Part shown: positions 1-5,055 of the stretch, piece by piece
Numbering within the stretch: the stretch's first letter is position 1
Layout: every line of letters starts with the position of its first letter
From: Kiritimatiellia bacterium
Lineage (GTDB): Bacteria; Verrucomicrobiota; Kiritimatiellia; RFP12; UBA1067
Assembly: GCA_017389885.1 (NCBI GenBank)
Contig: JAFPDR010000214.1
Location: 1-5,159 of the forward strand
Direction: 5' to 3'
Length of the DNA stretch: 5,159 nucleotides
The notes under the pieces: model-generated
The model's input: only the letters and a program-made list of their open reading frames with translations
The model's database searches: none
Told to the model about the DNA's origin: nothing
Position numbers and translations under genes: made by a program

Positions 1-749
1 GGATACTTCTTGTACTGGTCGATCGGGCTGAGTCCGGGGAACATGTCGCCGGCGCAGGTCGTCCAGCCGACGTCCTGCTCCATGCAGACCGCCTTGTCGG
101 TGTTGGAGAAGAAGAAGTCCCAGAAGGACTGTCCGTTCGTCATCTTGACGCCGTGCTCCCACGTGTGGTTGTGGAGGCCGATCTTGCAGCCCATCGTCGC
201 GGCGACGGCCGCGGCCTTGTTGTAGAGGTCGCAGAGCTTCTTGGTGAAGTCGTCGATCTCCTGCGAGGGCTTGCCGATGTTGCCGCCCTGGCCGGTGGAC
301 CAGGAGCACCCGGGCGGGATGTTGCCGCCGCCGGGGCAGATCACGAGCGTGTTGCCGTACGCGACCTCGAAGTCGAGCGTCTTCTTGAGGACGTCGGCGT
401 CGAACTTGTTCTCCTTGACGTTGAAGCCGTACTTGTCGTTGCCGACGTGCGTACCGACCGCGACAAGGCCGGCGTCCGCGAGGTACTGCTTGAGCTCAGC
501 CGGGCTGGCTCCGTAGTAGCCCGCGAACTCGACGCCCTCGAATCCGACCTCCTTGATCTTGAGGAGCGCCTTGGAGAGGGCGACCTTGCCAACGGGGTCC
601 TGGGCGGGGATCCACTTGTTCAGCGAATAGAGCTGCAGGGCGATCTTGCCGGGACGGCAGGACTTGCAGAAGGTCGCGCAGCCGGGGGCCGCAGCGAACG
701 CGGTGGTGGCGGCCATGCCGCCGAGGAAGTTTCTTCTTGAGAGGTTCAT
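1..749 (-). CDS. Tat-exported sugar phosphate isomerase/epimerase-like TIM barrel, partial (C-terminus outside window)
   Basis: Read by hand from the ATG at 749-747, this frame stays open for 249 codons to the window edge, so the C-terminus is missing. Residues 4-10 are SRRNFLG, a twin-arginine motif (R5, R6), followed by an Ala-rich segment to about residue 23, which indicates Tat export. C24 could be a lipid-attachment cysteine, though APGC is a poor lipobox. From about residue 35 the protein resembles the xylose-isomerase-like TIM-barrel (AP2Ec) family: GFEGVEFAGYYG at 69-80, HNHTWEH at 193-199 and EQDVGW at 224-229 match usual strand-end motifs carrying metal-binding Glu, His and Asp. Family members are typically near 300 residues, so perhaps 50-70 are missing, including a likely last ligand. 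It follows the gene at 795-2039 after 45 bases and is probably in the same operon. No Shine-Dalgarno site precedes the ATG. Substrate and exact reaction are unknown. Confidence 0.85.
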   Translation of the reverse strand, partial: MNLSRRNFLGGMAATTAFAAAPGCATFCKSCRPGKIALQLYSLNKWIPAQDPVGKVALSKALLKIKEVGFEGVEFAGYYGASPAELKQYLADAGLVAVGTHVGNDKYGFNVKENKFDADVLKKTLDFEVAYGNTLVICPGGGNIPPGCSWSTGQGGNIGKPSQEIDDFTKKLCDLYNKAAAVAATMGCKIGLHNHTWEHGVKMTNGQSFWDFFFSNTDKAVCMEQDVGWTTCAGDMFPGLSPIDQYKKY

Positions 750-793
750 GGTTGGATAGTTAGGTGGTTGGGTGGTTAGGTGGTTGGATGTTT
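746..793 (-). repeat. Degenerate 8-bp tandem repeat array filling the intergenic spacer
   Basis: Read on the plus strand in steps of eight from 746, every block ends in GTT or TTT and fits RGRTRGTT loosely. The three central blocks (762-769, 770-777, 778-785) differ at one position only: AGGTGGTT, GGGTGGTT, AGGTGGTT. Flanking blocks 754-761 and 786-793 are GGATAGTT and GGATGTTT. In the mRNA sense the consensus is AACCAYCY, and the sixth block is AACCATGA, which contains the start codon of the downstream gene. TGGTTGGAT also occurs at both 749-757 and 781-789, exactly four units apart. The array occupies nearly all of the gap between the two TIM-barrel genes. Its function is unknown. Confidence 0.75.
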
Positions 794-794
794 C

Positions 795-2039
795 TCAGAC
801 GAGGTCCTTCATCGTGACCTGCTTGAGATTCGTGTTCCCGAGCTTCATCGGCTTGAGGGCCGACTTGTCGAAGGCGTATCCGTTCGGACCGAGCGGCCAC
901 ACGACTGGAGCCGTGTTGAGGATCGTCGCGCGGAAGCCCTGCATGGTGGCGCCCATGTTGCCGGTGTGCGAGCTGTTGCATCCCTCGTTCTCGATGACGA
1001 ACGGACGCGAATAGCCCTTCGCCATGAGCGTCTCGAGGAACTTCGCCCAGTCGCACGAGTCGCTTCCGCCGAAGCCGGGGAGGCGGGGCTCGTAGTTCAT
1101 GCGGTCCCAGTTTCCGCCATCTGCGTCAGGGGCGAGCGCCGGGAGGCCTGCCTTCGCCGCGAGTGCGTCGCTGACGCGCTGGCGCGGGAAGAGACGTCCC
1201 CAGTTCACAGCCTCCTCGTCGTTCGGGAAGTTCCTGGTGCCCTTGATGTGGATGCGGCGGAGCTTGCGGAAGTCCATCGCGTTGATCACGTCGGACGGAT
1301 CGATGTGCTGCCAGATGTCGTGCGAGGGGTCGTACGTCTCCTGGAGGTTCGAGCTGTCGTCGAGGATCGCGTACATCAGCTTGCGGGCCGCGAGGCAGCC
1401 GGGCAGGTTGCAGTAGCAGACCGGCGAGGACGCGGGGACCCAGCCCTCCATCGGGCAGTTCTCGACGCACACGGTGACGCCGAGGTCCTTCGCGTACTTC
1501 AGGATGGGCGTGAACACCTTCTTGAACTTCTCGAGGTTCTTCTCGAACCCGCCGTCTTCCGCGCCGAGCTTCTGGTCGTAGCCGACGAAAGTCCCGCACA
1601 CGACGTCGTTCGCGTCGCCGCCGAGCATGGCCGCGATGCGGATCAGGTTCAGGATGTGGTTCTGGTTCGTCTCCTGGAAGTCGCCGCCGATCAGGTTGTC
1701 GTAGGCGCCTACGGAGATGCGCAGCCCCGTCCTGTTGCAGGTGTCAATGACGTACTTCGCCTTCTCGGGGGTGAAGTCCTTGTAGTCGAGGTGCGTCGCG
1801 ACGTGGTCCGTGCGGTCGGAGTCGCGGCGGAACACGCAGAGCTCGAGGCCCTGCGCGCCCAGCTCAAGCGCCTTTTCCACGACGCCGTCGAAGTCGTCGC
1901 GCGGAAACGCCGACGTCATGAGCCAGATCGGGTTGTTGCCCGGCTTCGGCTTCGCGGCGTGCGCGAGCGCGTCCTTCGAGGCGATCGGGGCGACCGCGGC
2001 GAGCGCCGCGGCCCCCTTGAAGAATTCGCGCCTGTTCAT
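795..2039 (-). CDS. Tat-exported xylose isomerase-like TIM-barrel protein (sugar isomerase/epimerase family)
   Basis: A complete 414-residue protein. The start chosen is the ATG at 2039-2037. The same frame stays open much further upstream, but this ATG gives a Tat signal (MNRREFFKG, R3-R4, then an Ala-rich stretch to about residue 28) and forms a TGATG overlap with the upstream stop. The body is a xylose-isomerase-like TIM barrel. Probable metal or catalytic residues at strand ends are E66 (GLELCVF), E193 (VENCP), D237 and H240 (YDPSHD), H264 (HIKG) and E350 (VIENE), matching the Glu-Asp-His-Glu pattern of this fold. Residues 191-215 hold five cysteines (C191, C195, C208, C210, C215), which is unusual. 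After the barrel, a ~45-residue tail runs to the C-terminus. AAGGGA at 2056-2051 lies 11 bases before the ATG and could help initiation, as could coupling from the upstream gene. The neighbouring Gfo/Idh gene suggests action on a sugar or oxidised sugar. The substrate cannot be read from sequence. Confidence 0.9.
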   Translation of the reverse strand: MNRREFFKGAAALAAVAPIASKDALAHAAKPKPGNNPIWLMTSAFPRDDFDGVVEKALELGAQGLELCVFRRDSDRTDHVATHLDYKDFTPEKAKYVIDTCNRTGLRISVGAYDNLIGGDFQETNQNHILNLIRIAAMLGGDANDVVCGTFVGYDQKLGAEDGGFEKNLEKFKKVFTPILKYAKDLGVTVCVENCPMEGWVPASSPVCYCNLPGCLAARKLMYAILDDSSNLQETYDPSHDIWQHIDPSDVINAMDFRKLRRIHIKGTRNFPNDEEAVNWGRLFPRQRVSDALAAKAGLPALAPDADGGNWDRMNYEPRLPGFGGSDSCDWAKFLETLMAKGYSRPFVIENEGCNSSHTGNMGATMQGFRATILNTAPVVWPLGPNGYAFDKSALKPMKLGNTNLKQVTMKDLV

Positions 2040-3598
2040 CAGAACTCGAATCCCTTGCGGATGTACGGCTTCACGAGGTCGTTCGCCGCCGCGACGTCGA
2101 ACTTCTGCCTCTTGGAGCACCACCTGAGCTTCTGGTTCGGCAGACGCTGCGCGACGCAGCCGACGAGGATGCCCTCCATCTGCGGAATGCAGTACTCGAT
2201 GTCGGAGAAGCAGCGCGAGTGCGTCTGCTCGTAGAACGGTCCCTGGCCGAAGATGGCGCGGATGAACTCGCCGTAGTGCCCCTCGGCGAAGCCCTTCATC
2301 TCGACCGTCGACTTTCCGTCGCCCGCGGACGACGGCTTGTCGTTGCAGAACGGGATCGAGCGCGCGACCGCCTTGGCGGCGTCGTGCTGGAACACGTCCT
2401 TGAACTCCTTGTCGGCGTCGAGGGCGATCGCGCACTTCGCGCCGTAGTCGTCCTGCATGAGGACCTGGCCCTTGGTGCCCATGATGAGGCAGCCGGTGTT
2501 CGGGACCTTGCCGCCGTTCTTCGCCGCCCACTTGGGCATGAGCTCGGCAGCGGGCTTCTCGTCGCCGTCGTACCAGTAGAGCGTGACGGCCGGGAGCTTT
2601 ACGCCGGGGCGCACCTTGGAGTCGCGCTCCCTGTACGTGAGCTTGACGATCGACTTGAGCGGATACGCAACGTCGTTCTCGGAGATGATCTTCGTGCACT
2701 CCGCGTCGGAGACTCCGCCGAGCTCGAGGCCGCGGAACGCGAGGTTCATCGTGTGGCACGCCATGTCGCCGAAGGCGCCCGCGCCGAAGTCGAAGAAGCC
2801 GCGCCACGTGAACGTGTGGTAGACGTTCTTGCCGAGGTTCCACGGATCATACACGTCGGCGTCCTTCGGATACTTGTCGAGGAACGGACGGTCCGCGGCG
2901 GTCGCGAGCCAGGCGTTCCAGTCGAGGCCCTTGCGGATGGGGTCGCCCTTCGGATGGTCCTTCACCCACTTGGCCACGCCCTCGCCCTGCGGCCACACGG
3001 GACGGTTCGTCCACACGTGGACCTCCGTGACGTCGCCGAGGATTCCGCTCTGGAGCACCTCGGTGCAGCGGCGCATCGAGTCGAGCGAGGAGCCCTGGTT
3101 GCCCATCTGCACGACGACGCCGTTCTCGCGCGCCGTCTTGTTGAAGTAGTCGAGCTCCCAGAGGGTGCGCACCAGCGGCTTCTGCACGTAGACGTGGATG
3201 CCCTTCTTCATCGCCTGGATCGCGACCGGCGCATGGACGTGGTCCGGCGTCGAGATCGTCATCGCGTCGATGCCGAGCTTGTCGGCGTCGTCGAGGAGCT
3301 TGCGGTAGTCGGTGTAGAACGGAACCTTGGAGAGGTCGAGGCCGGGGAAGTCCTTCTTCGCGCGCTCGAGCGCCTGGGTGAGCATGTTCGCGTCGGCGTC
3401 GCAGAACGCGACCATCTCGACGAGCCCGGTCTTGAGCATCGGCGTCCAGTCGCTGTATCCCTTGCCCATGATGCCGACGGCGGCGAGGCGGACCTTCTGG
3501 CCCGGCTTGCGCGGATGCGGTGTGAAGCATCCTCCGGCGCTGAGCAGCGAAACGCCCGCGAGCCCGCGGAGGAACCCTCTTCTGCTGGAACTGATCAT
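2039..3598 (-). CDS. Tat-exported Gfo/Idh/MocA family NAD(P)-dependent oxidoreductase
   Basis: A complete 519-residue protein. It begins with a Tat signal (SSSRRGFLRG, R6-R7) and a hydrophobic stretch ending in LLSAGGC, where C24 is a possible but imperfect lipid-anchor site. The Rossmann domain spans about residues 35-155: the glycine motif is G42-I-M-G45-K-G47, CDAD at 66-69 ends strand 2, and STPDHVHAP lies at 116-124. The family's EKP motif appears as QKP (139-141), with the lysine kept. Downstream are MGNQGSS (165-171), VWTNRPVWPQG (195-205) and a conserved block at 265-282 with WRGFFDFG and GDMACH, all typical of the long, secreted Gfo/Idh proteins of Planctomycetota and Bacteroidota. 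The family oxidises or reduces sugar hydroxyls with tightly held NAD(P). Exported members need bound cofactor, and Tat export of the folded holoenzyme fits that. The start has a good SD and promoter. This is the first gene of a likely operon with the two TIM barrels. Confidence 0.93.
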   Translation of the reverse strand: MISSSRRGFLRGLAGVSLLSAGGCFTPHPRKPGQKVRLAAVGIMGKGYSDWTPMLKTGLVEMVAFCDADANMLTQALERAKKDFPGLDLSKVPFYTDYRKLLDDADKLGIDAMTISTPDHVHAPVAIQAMKKGIHVYVQKPLVRTLWELDYFNKTARENGVVVQMGNQGSSLDSMRRCTEVLQSGILGDVTEVHVWTNRPVWPQGEGVAKWVKDHPKGDPIRKGLDWNAWLATAADRPFLDKYPKDADVYDPWNLGKNVYHTFTWRGFFDFGAGAFGDMACHTMNLAFRGLELGGVSDAECTKIISENDVAYPLKSIVKLTYRERDSKVRPGVKLPAVTLYWYDGDEKPAAELMPKWAAKNGGKVPNTGCLIMGTKGQVLMQDDYGAKCAIALDADKEFKDVFQHDAAKAVARSIPFCNDKPSSAGDGKSTVEMKGFAEGHYGEFIRAIFGQGPFYEQTHSRCFSDIEYCIPQMEGILVGCVAQRLPNQKLRWCSKRQKFDVAAANDLVKPYIRKGFEF

Positions 3599-3604
3599 TT
3601 ATTT

Positions 3605-3610
3605 CTCCCT
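3605..3610 (-). promoter_or_regulatory. Shine-Dalgarno site of the Gfo/Idh gene
   Basis: On the minus strand AGGGAG lies six bases before the ATG at 3598, within AAGGGAGA. It fixes the start and is the only strong SD at any gene start in this window. The 5' side is an unstructured A/C-rich stretch (AACAAACAAACAAC), which should leave the site accessible. Confidence 0.75.
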
Positions 3611-3625
3611 TGTTGTTTGTTTGTT

Positions 3626-3647
3626 AGTGAAAAATCCATTCTTCACT
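3626..3647 (-). promoter_or_regulatory. Stem-loop at the predicted 5' end of the Gfo/Idh transcript
   Basis: In the mRNA sense AGTGAAGAA (3647-3639) pairs with TTTTTCACT (3634-3626) around a TGGA loop. This gives nine base pairs, one of them G-U. The hairpin starts about where transcription should begin, given the -10 at 3660-3655. It may protect the 5' end from decay or, as DNA, serve as an operator. It is not a terminator: the following bases are A/C-rich and no U-run follows. Confidence 0.55.
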
Positions 3648-3654
3648 TTCTGCA

Positions 3655-3684
3655 ATTATACCATAATCCCCCGTTCGGGTTCAA
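3655..3684 (-). promoter_or_regulatory. Sigma-70-type promoter with extended -10 for the Gfo/Idh operon
   Basis: On the minus strand TTGAAC (3684-3679) is a moderate -35. After an 18-base spacer comes a perfect TATAAT (3660-3655), preceded by TGG, making an extended -10 (TGnTATAAT). The predicted start is an A near 3648, giving a leader of about 50 bases. The promoter lies wholly within the 94-base gap after the flavodiiron gene, so the sugar operon can be transcribed on its own. Confidence 0.7.
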
Positions 3685-3692
3685 CGCCGAAT

Positions 3693-4853
3693 TTAGCCGA
3701 GGATCTCGTCCGCAAGCTTGCCGAGCTGCGCGACCGTGTCGTCCGTCATCGAGCCCTTCACGGTCACCGTCGTGCCGCAGAACTCGATGCCCTTCGCGGA
3801 CGAGAGGAGGTCCTTCATGCCCTTCGCGGCCATCGGGCCCCACGTGCCGTTCTCGATGAGGCCGACCCTGCGGTTCTGGTAGTTGCGCCTGAGCAGGTGG
3901 CGGATGTACTCCTCCATCTTCGGGAACACGCCCGTGTTGTACGTCGTCGTCGCGAGCACGAGCCTGCCGTAGCGGAACCCGTCCTCGATCGTCTCGTACA
4001 TGTCGTCGCGCGCAAGGTCAGCGCACGCGACCTTGGGGCAGCCCTTCGCCTTCAATATCTCGCAGAACTTCTCCACGACCGCCTTGGTGTGTCCGTAGAC
4101 CGAGGTGTAGGCGACGCACACGCCCTCCGTCTCGACTCCGTACGAGCTCCACGTCTGGTACTGCTTCACGACGTGGGCGATCTCCTCGGGCGTCTGCAGC
4201 ACCGGACCGTGCAGCGGGCAGATGCGCGCGATCGGGAGCCCCGCCGCCTTCTTGAGGAGCGCCTGCACCTGCGCGCCGAACTTGCCGACGATGCCGAAGT
4301 AGTAGCGCCGCGCCTCGCAGTCCCATCCCTCAGGGTCGACCTTGTCGTTCGCGCCGAACTTGCCGAATCCGTCCGCGGAGAAGAGCGTGCCCGTCGCGGC
4401 GTCCCACGTGACGATGACCTCCGGCCAGTGGACCATCGGCGCGCCGACGAACGCGAGGGAGCGTCCGCCGAGGTCGAGCGAGTCGCCTTCCTTCACGACG
4501 ACGCGGCGGTCCGCGAAGTCCGTGCCGAAGTAGTTCTTCATCATCGCGAAGGCAGGCATGGACGAGACGATCTTCGCGTCCGGATACGCCTCGGCGAAGC
4601 GCGCGATGTTCGCGGAGTGGTCGGGCTCCATGTGCTGCACCACGAGGTAGTCCACGCGGTCCGTCGCAGCGGCGACGTTCTTCAGCCACTCGTCGCCGAA
4701 GCGGACGTCCACCGTATCCATGACGGCGACTTTCTGCGCCTTCACGACGTATGAGTTGTACGCCATCCCGAGCGGGACTTCGAACTGGCCCTCGAAAAGA
4801 TCGACGTCGTGGTCGTTGACGCCGACGTAGAGAATGTCATCGGTAATCTTCAT
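3693..4853 (-). CDS. fprA: Flavodiiron protein (FprA family A-type flavoprotein)
   Basis: A complete 386-residue cytoplasmic protein that starts and ends where the family does. The N-terminal metallo-beta-lactamase-like domain (about 1-245) has the full di-iron set: H74, E76 and D78 in HMEPDH, then H142 (VHWPE), D161 (SADGFG) and H215 (PLHGPV). The C-terminal flavodoxin domain (about 246-386) has FMN loops YTSVYGHTK (249-257), TTTYNTGVFPKM (302-313) and ENGTWGPMA (334-342). Such proteins reduce O2 to water and/or NO to N2O using electrons from rubredoxin, a flavin reductase or F420H2, and protect anaerobes. The sequence does not show which gas is preferred. No fused rubredoxin or reductase module and no donor gene is visible nearby. 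No Shine-Dalgarno site precedes the ATG, and a -10 box lies only ten bases upstream, so translation may be leaderless. The gene appears to be separate from the following sugar operon. Confidence 0.96.
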   Translation of the reverse strand: MKITDDILYVGVNDHDVDLFEGQFEVPLGMAYNSYVVKAQKVAVMDTVDVRFGDEWLKNVAAATDRVDYLVVQHMEPDHSANIARFAEAYPDAKIVSSMPAFAMMKNYFGTDFADRRVVVKEGDSLDLGGRSLAFVGAPMVHWPEVIVTWDAATGTLFSADGFGKFGANDKVDPEGWDCEARRYYFGIVGKFGAQVQALLKKAAGLPIARICPLHGPVLQTPEEIAHVVKQYQTWSSYGVETEGVCVAYTSVYGHTKAVVEKFCEILKAKGCPKVACADLARDDMYETIEDGFRYGRLVLATTTYNTGVFPKMEEYIRHLLRRNYQNRRVGLIENGTWGPMAAKGMKDLLSSAKGIEFCGTTVTVKGSMTDDTVAQLGKLADEILG

Positions 4854-5055
4854 AATGCGGAATATTATACCAAAATCCGCCGCGGCGTGCGCACTGGGTG
4901 CACACTATTCTAACGAATCGCGGGTCGTAGCGATTGGATACGACGAGCTGGAAATCGGCGGAACCGTACGGACGGCGCGTCACCTCGCCGCGCGAGTTGT
5001 ACGCACAAATGGAAGATTCGGCTACAAGTCTCTCGTCACCAAAATTCATTGTCAC
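4837..5055 (-). CDS. Hypothetical 72-residue ORF (doubtful)
   Basis: A frame opening with GTG at 5055 (or ATG at 5049) runs to TGA at 4839-4837. Its GTG overlaps the stop of the preceding AT-rich frame as GTGA, a normal coupling arrangement, and its end overlaps the fprA start by 17 bases. The product is soluble-looking and rich in Arg and aromatic residues, with one CxxC (C52-C55) and an ending like FWYNIPHYEDYR. I recognise no family. Against it: there is no SD, and the frame covers the fprA promoter (its Trp-Tyr-Asn codons are the TGG TAT AAT of the -10) and several inverted repeats. It could be a real small gene, the remnant of a longer frameshifted gene, or chance. Confidence 0.3.
   Translation of the reverse strand: MTMNFGDERLVAESSICAYNSRGEVTRRPYGSADFQLVVSNRYDPRFVRIVCTQCARRGGFWYNIPHYEDYR
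4864..4872 (-). promoter_or_regulatory. Extended -10 promoter of fprA, predicted nearly leaderless
   Basis: On the minus strand TGGTATAAT is a perfect extended -10 element (TGn plus TATAAT at 4869-4864). No good -35 is seen 17-18 bases upstream (GCGCAC or TGCGCA), but an extended -10 can work without one. Only ten bases separate TATAAT from the ATG at 4853, so initiation six to eight bases downstream gives a 5' leader of about two to five bases. The element has the same ATTWTGGTATAAT core as the promoter at 3655-3684. Confidence 0.6.
4878..4905. promoter_or_regulatory. Possible operator cluster upstream of the fprA -10
   Basis: Three short symmetric elements lie side by side in the spacer and -35 region. 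CGCCGCGGCG (4878-4887) is a perfect 10-base palindrome. GTGCGCAC (4887-4894) is a perfect 8-base palindrome. GTGCACAC (4898-4905) is a near copy of the latter, 11 bases further on, which is one helical turn. Their place relative to the promoter suggests regulator binding, but no known operator consensus is matched. Confidence 0.3.
4916..4944. repeat. Two overlapping, mutually exclusive inverted repeats
   Basis: AATCGC (4916-4921) pairs with GCGATT (4930-4935) across eight bases. GTCGTA (4924-4929) pairs with TACGAC (4939-4944) across nine. The second stem uses the loop of the first, so both cannot form at once. Each stem is only six base pairs. No U-run follows on the minus strand, so a simple terminator is not supported. 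The region lies upstream of the fprA promoter. Confidence 0.35.

Noticed and set aside
750..793. CRISPR or mobile-element end in the repeat spacer
   Set aside because: Units are 8 bases with no unique spacers, and no terminal inverted repeats or transposase are present.
2040..2843. Upstream extension of the middle TIM-barrel frame to an ATG at 2843
   Set aside because: The extra ~268 residues are Arg-rich out-of-frame sequence over the Gfo/Idh gene. The Tat signal and TGATG overlap mark 2039 as the start.
3626..3647. CRP/FNR-type operator at AGTGAA...TTCACT
   Set aside because: The half-site spacing (GTGA-N12-TCAC) is too long for CRP, and the half-sites do not fit the FNR consensus.
3599..3692. 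Intrinsic terminator after fprA
   Set aside because: The only good hairpin (3626-3647) is followed by A/C-rich sequence and lies downstream of a promoter. No stem plus U-run is present.
780..4754. Long plus-strand open frames (780-2234, 2219-3859, 3327-4754, and also 153-740)
   Set aside because: They lie antisense to well-recognised minus-strand genes, are rich in Arg/Val/Leu/Asp low-complexity sequence, and show no family motifs. They are typical shadows of GC-rich genes.
4870..4890. CGCCGCGGCG followed by GATTTT on the minus strand as a terminator
   Set aside because: The palindrome has no proper loop, the T-run is only four bases, and these bases form the spacer of the fprA promoter.
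4885..4905. Rubredoxin-like partner encoded by the 72-residue ORF (CTQC)
   Set aside because: Rubredoxin needs two CxxC knuckles and its conserved aromatic core. Only one CxxC is present and no other motif fits.
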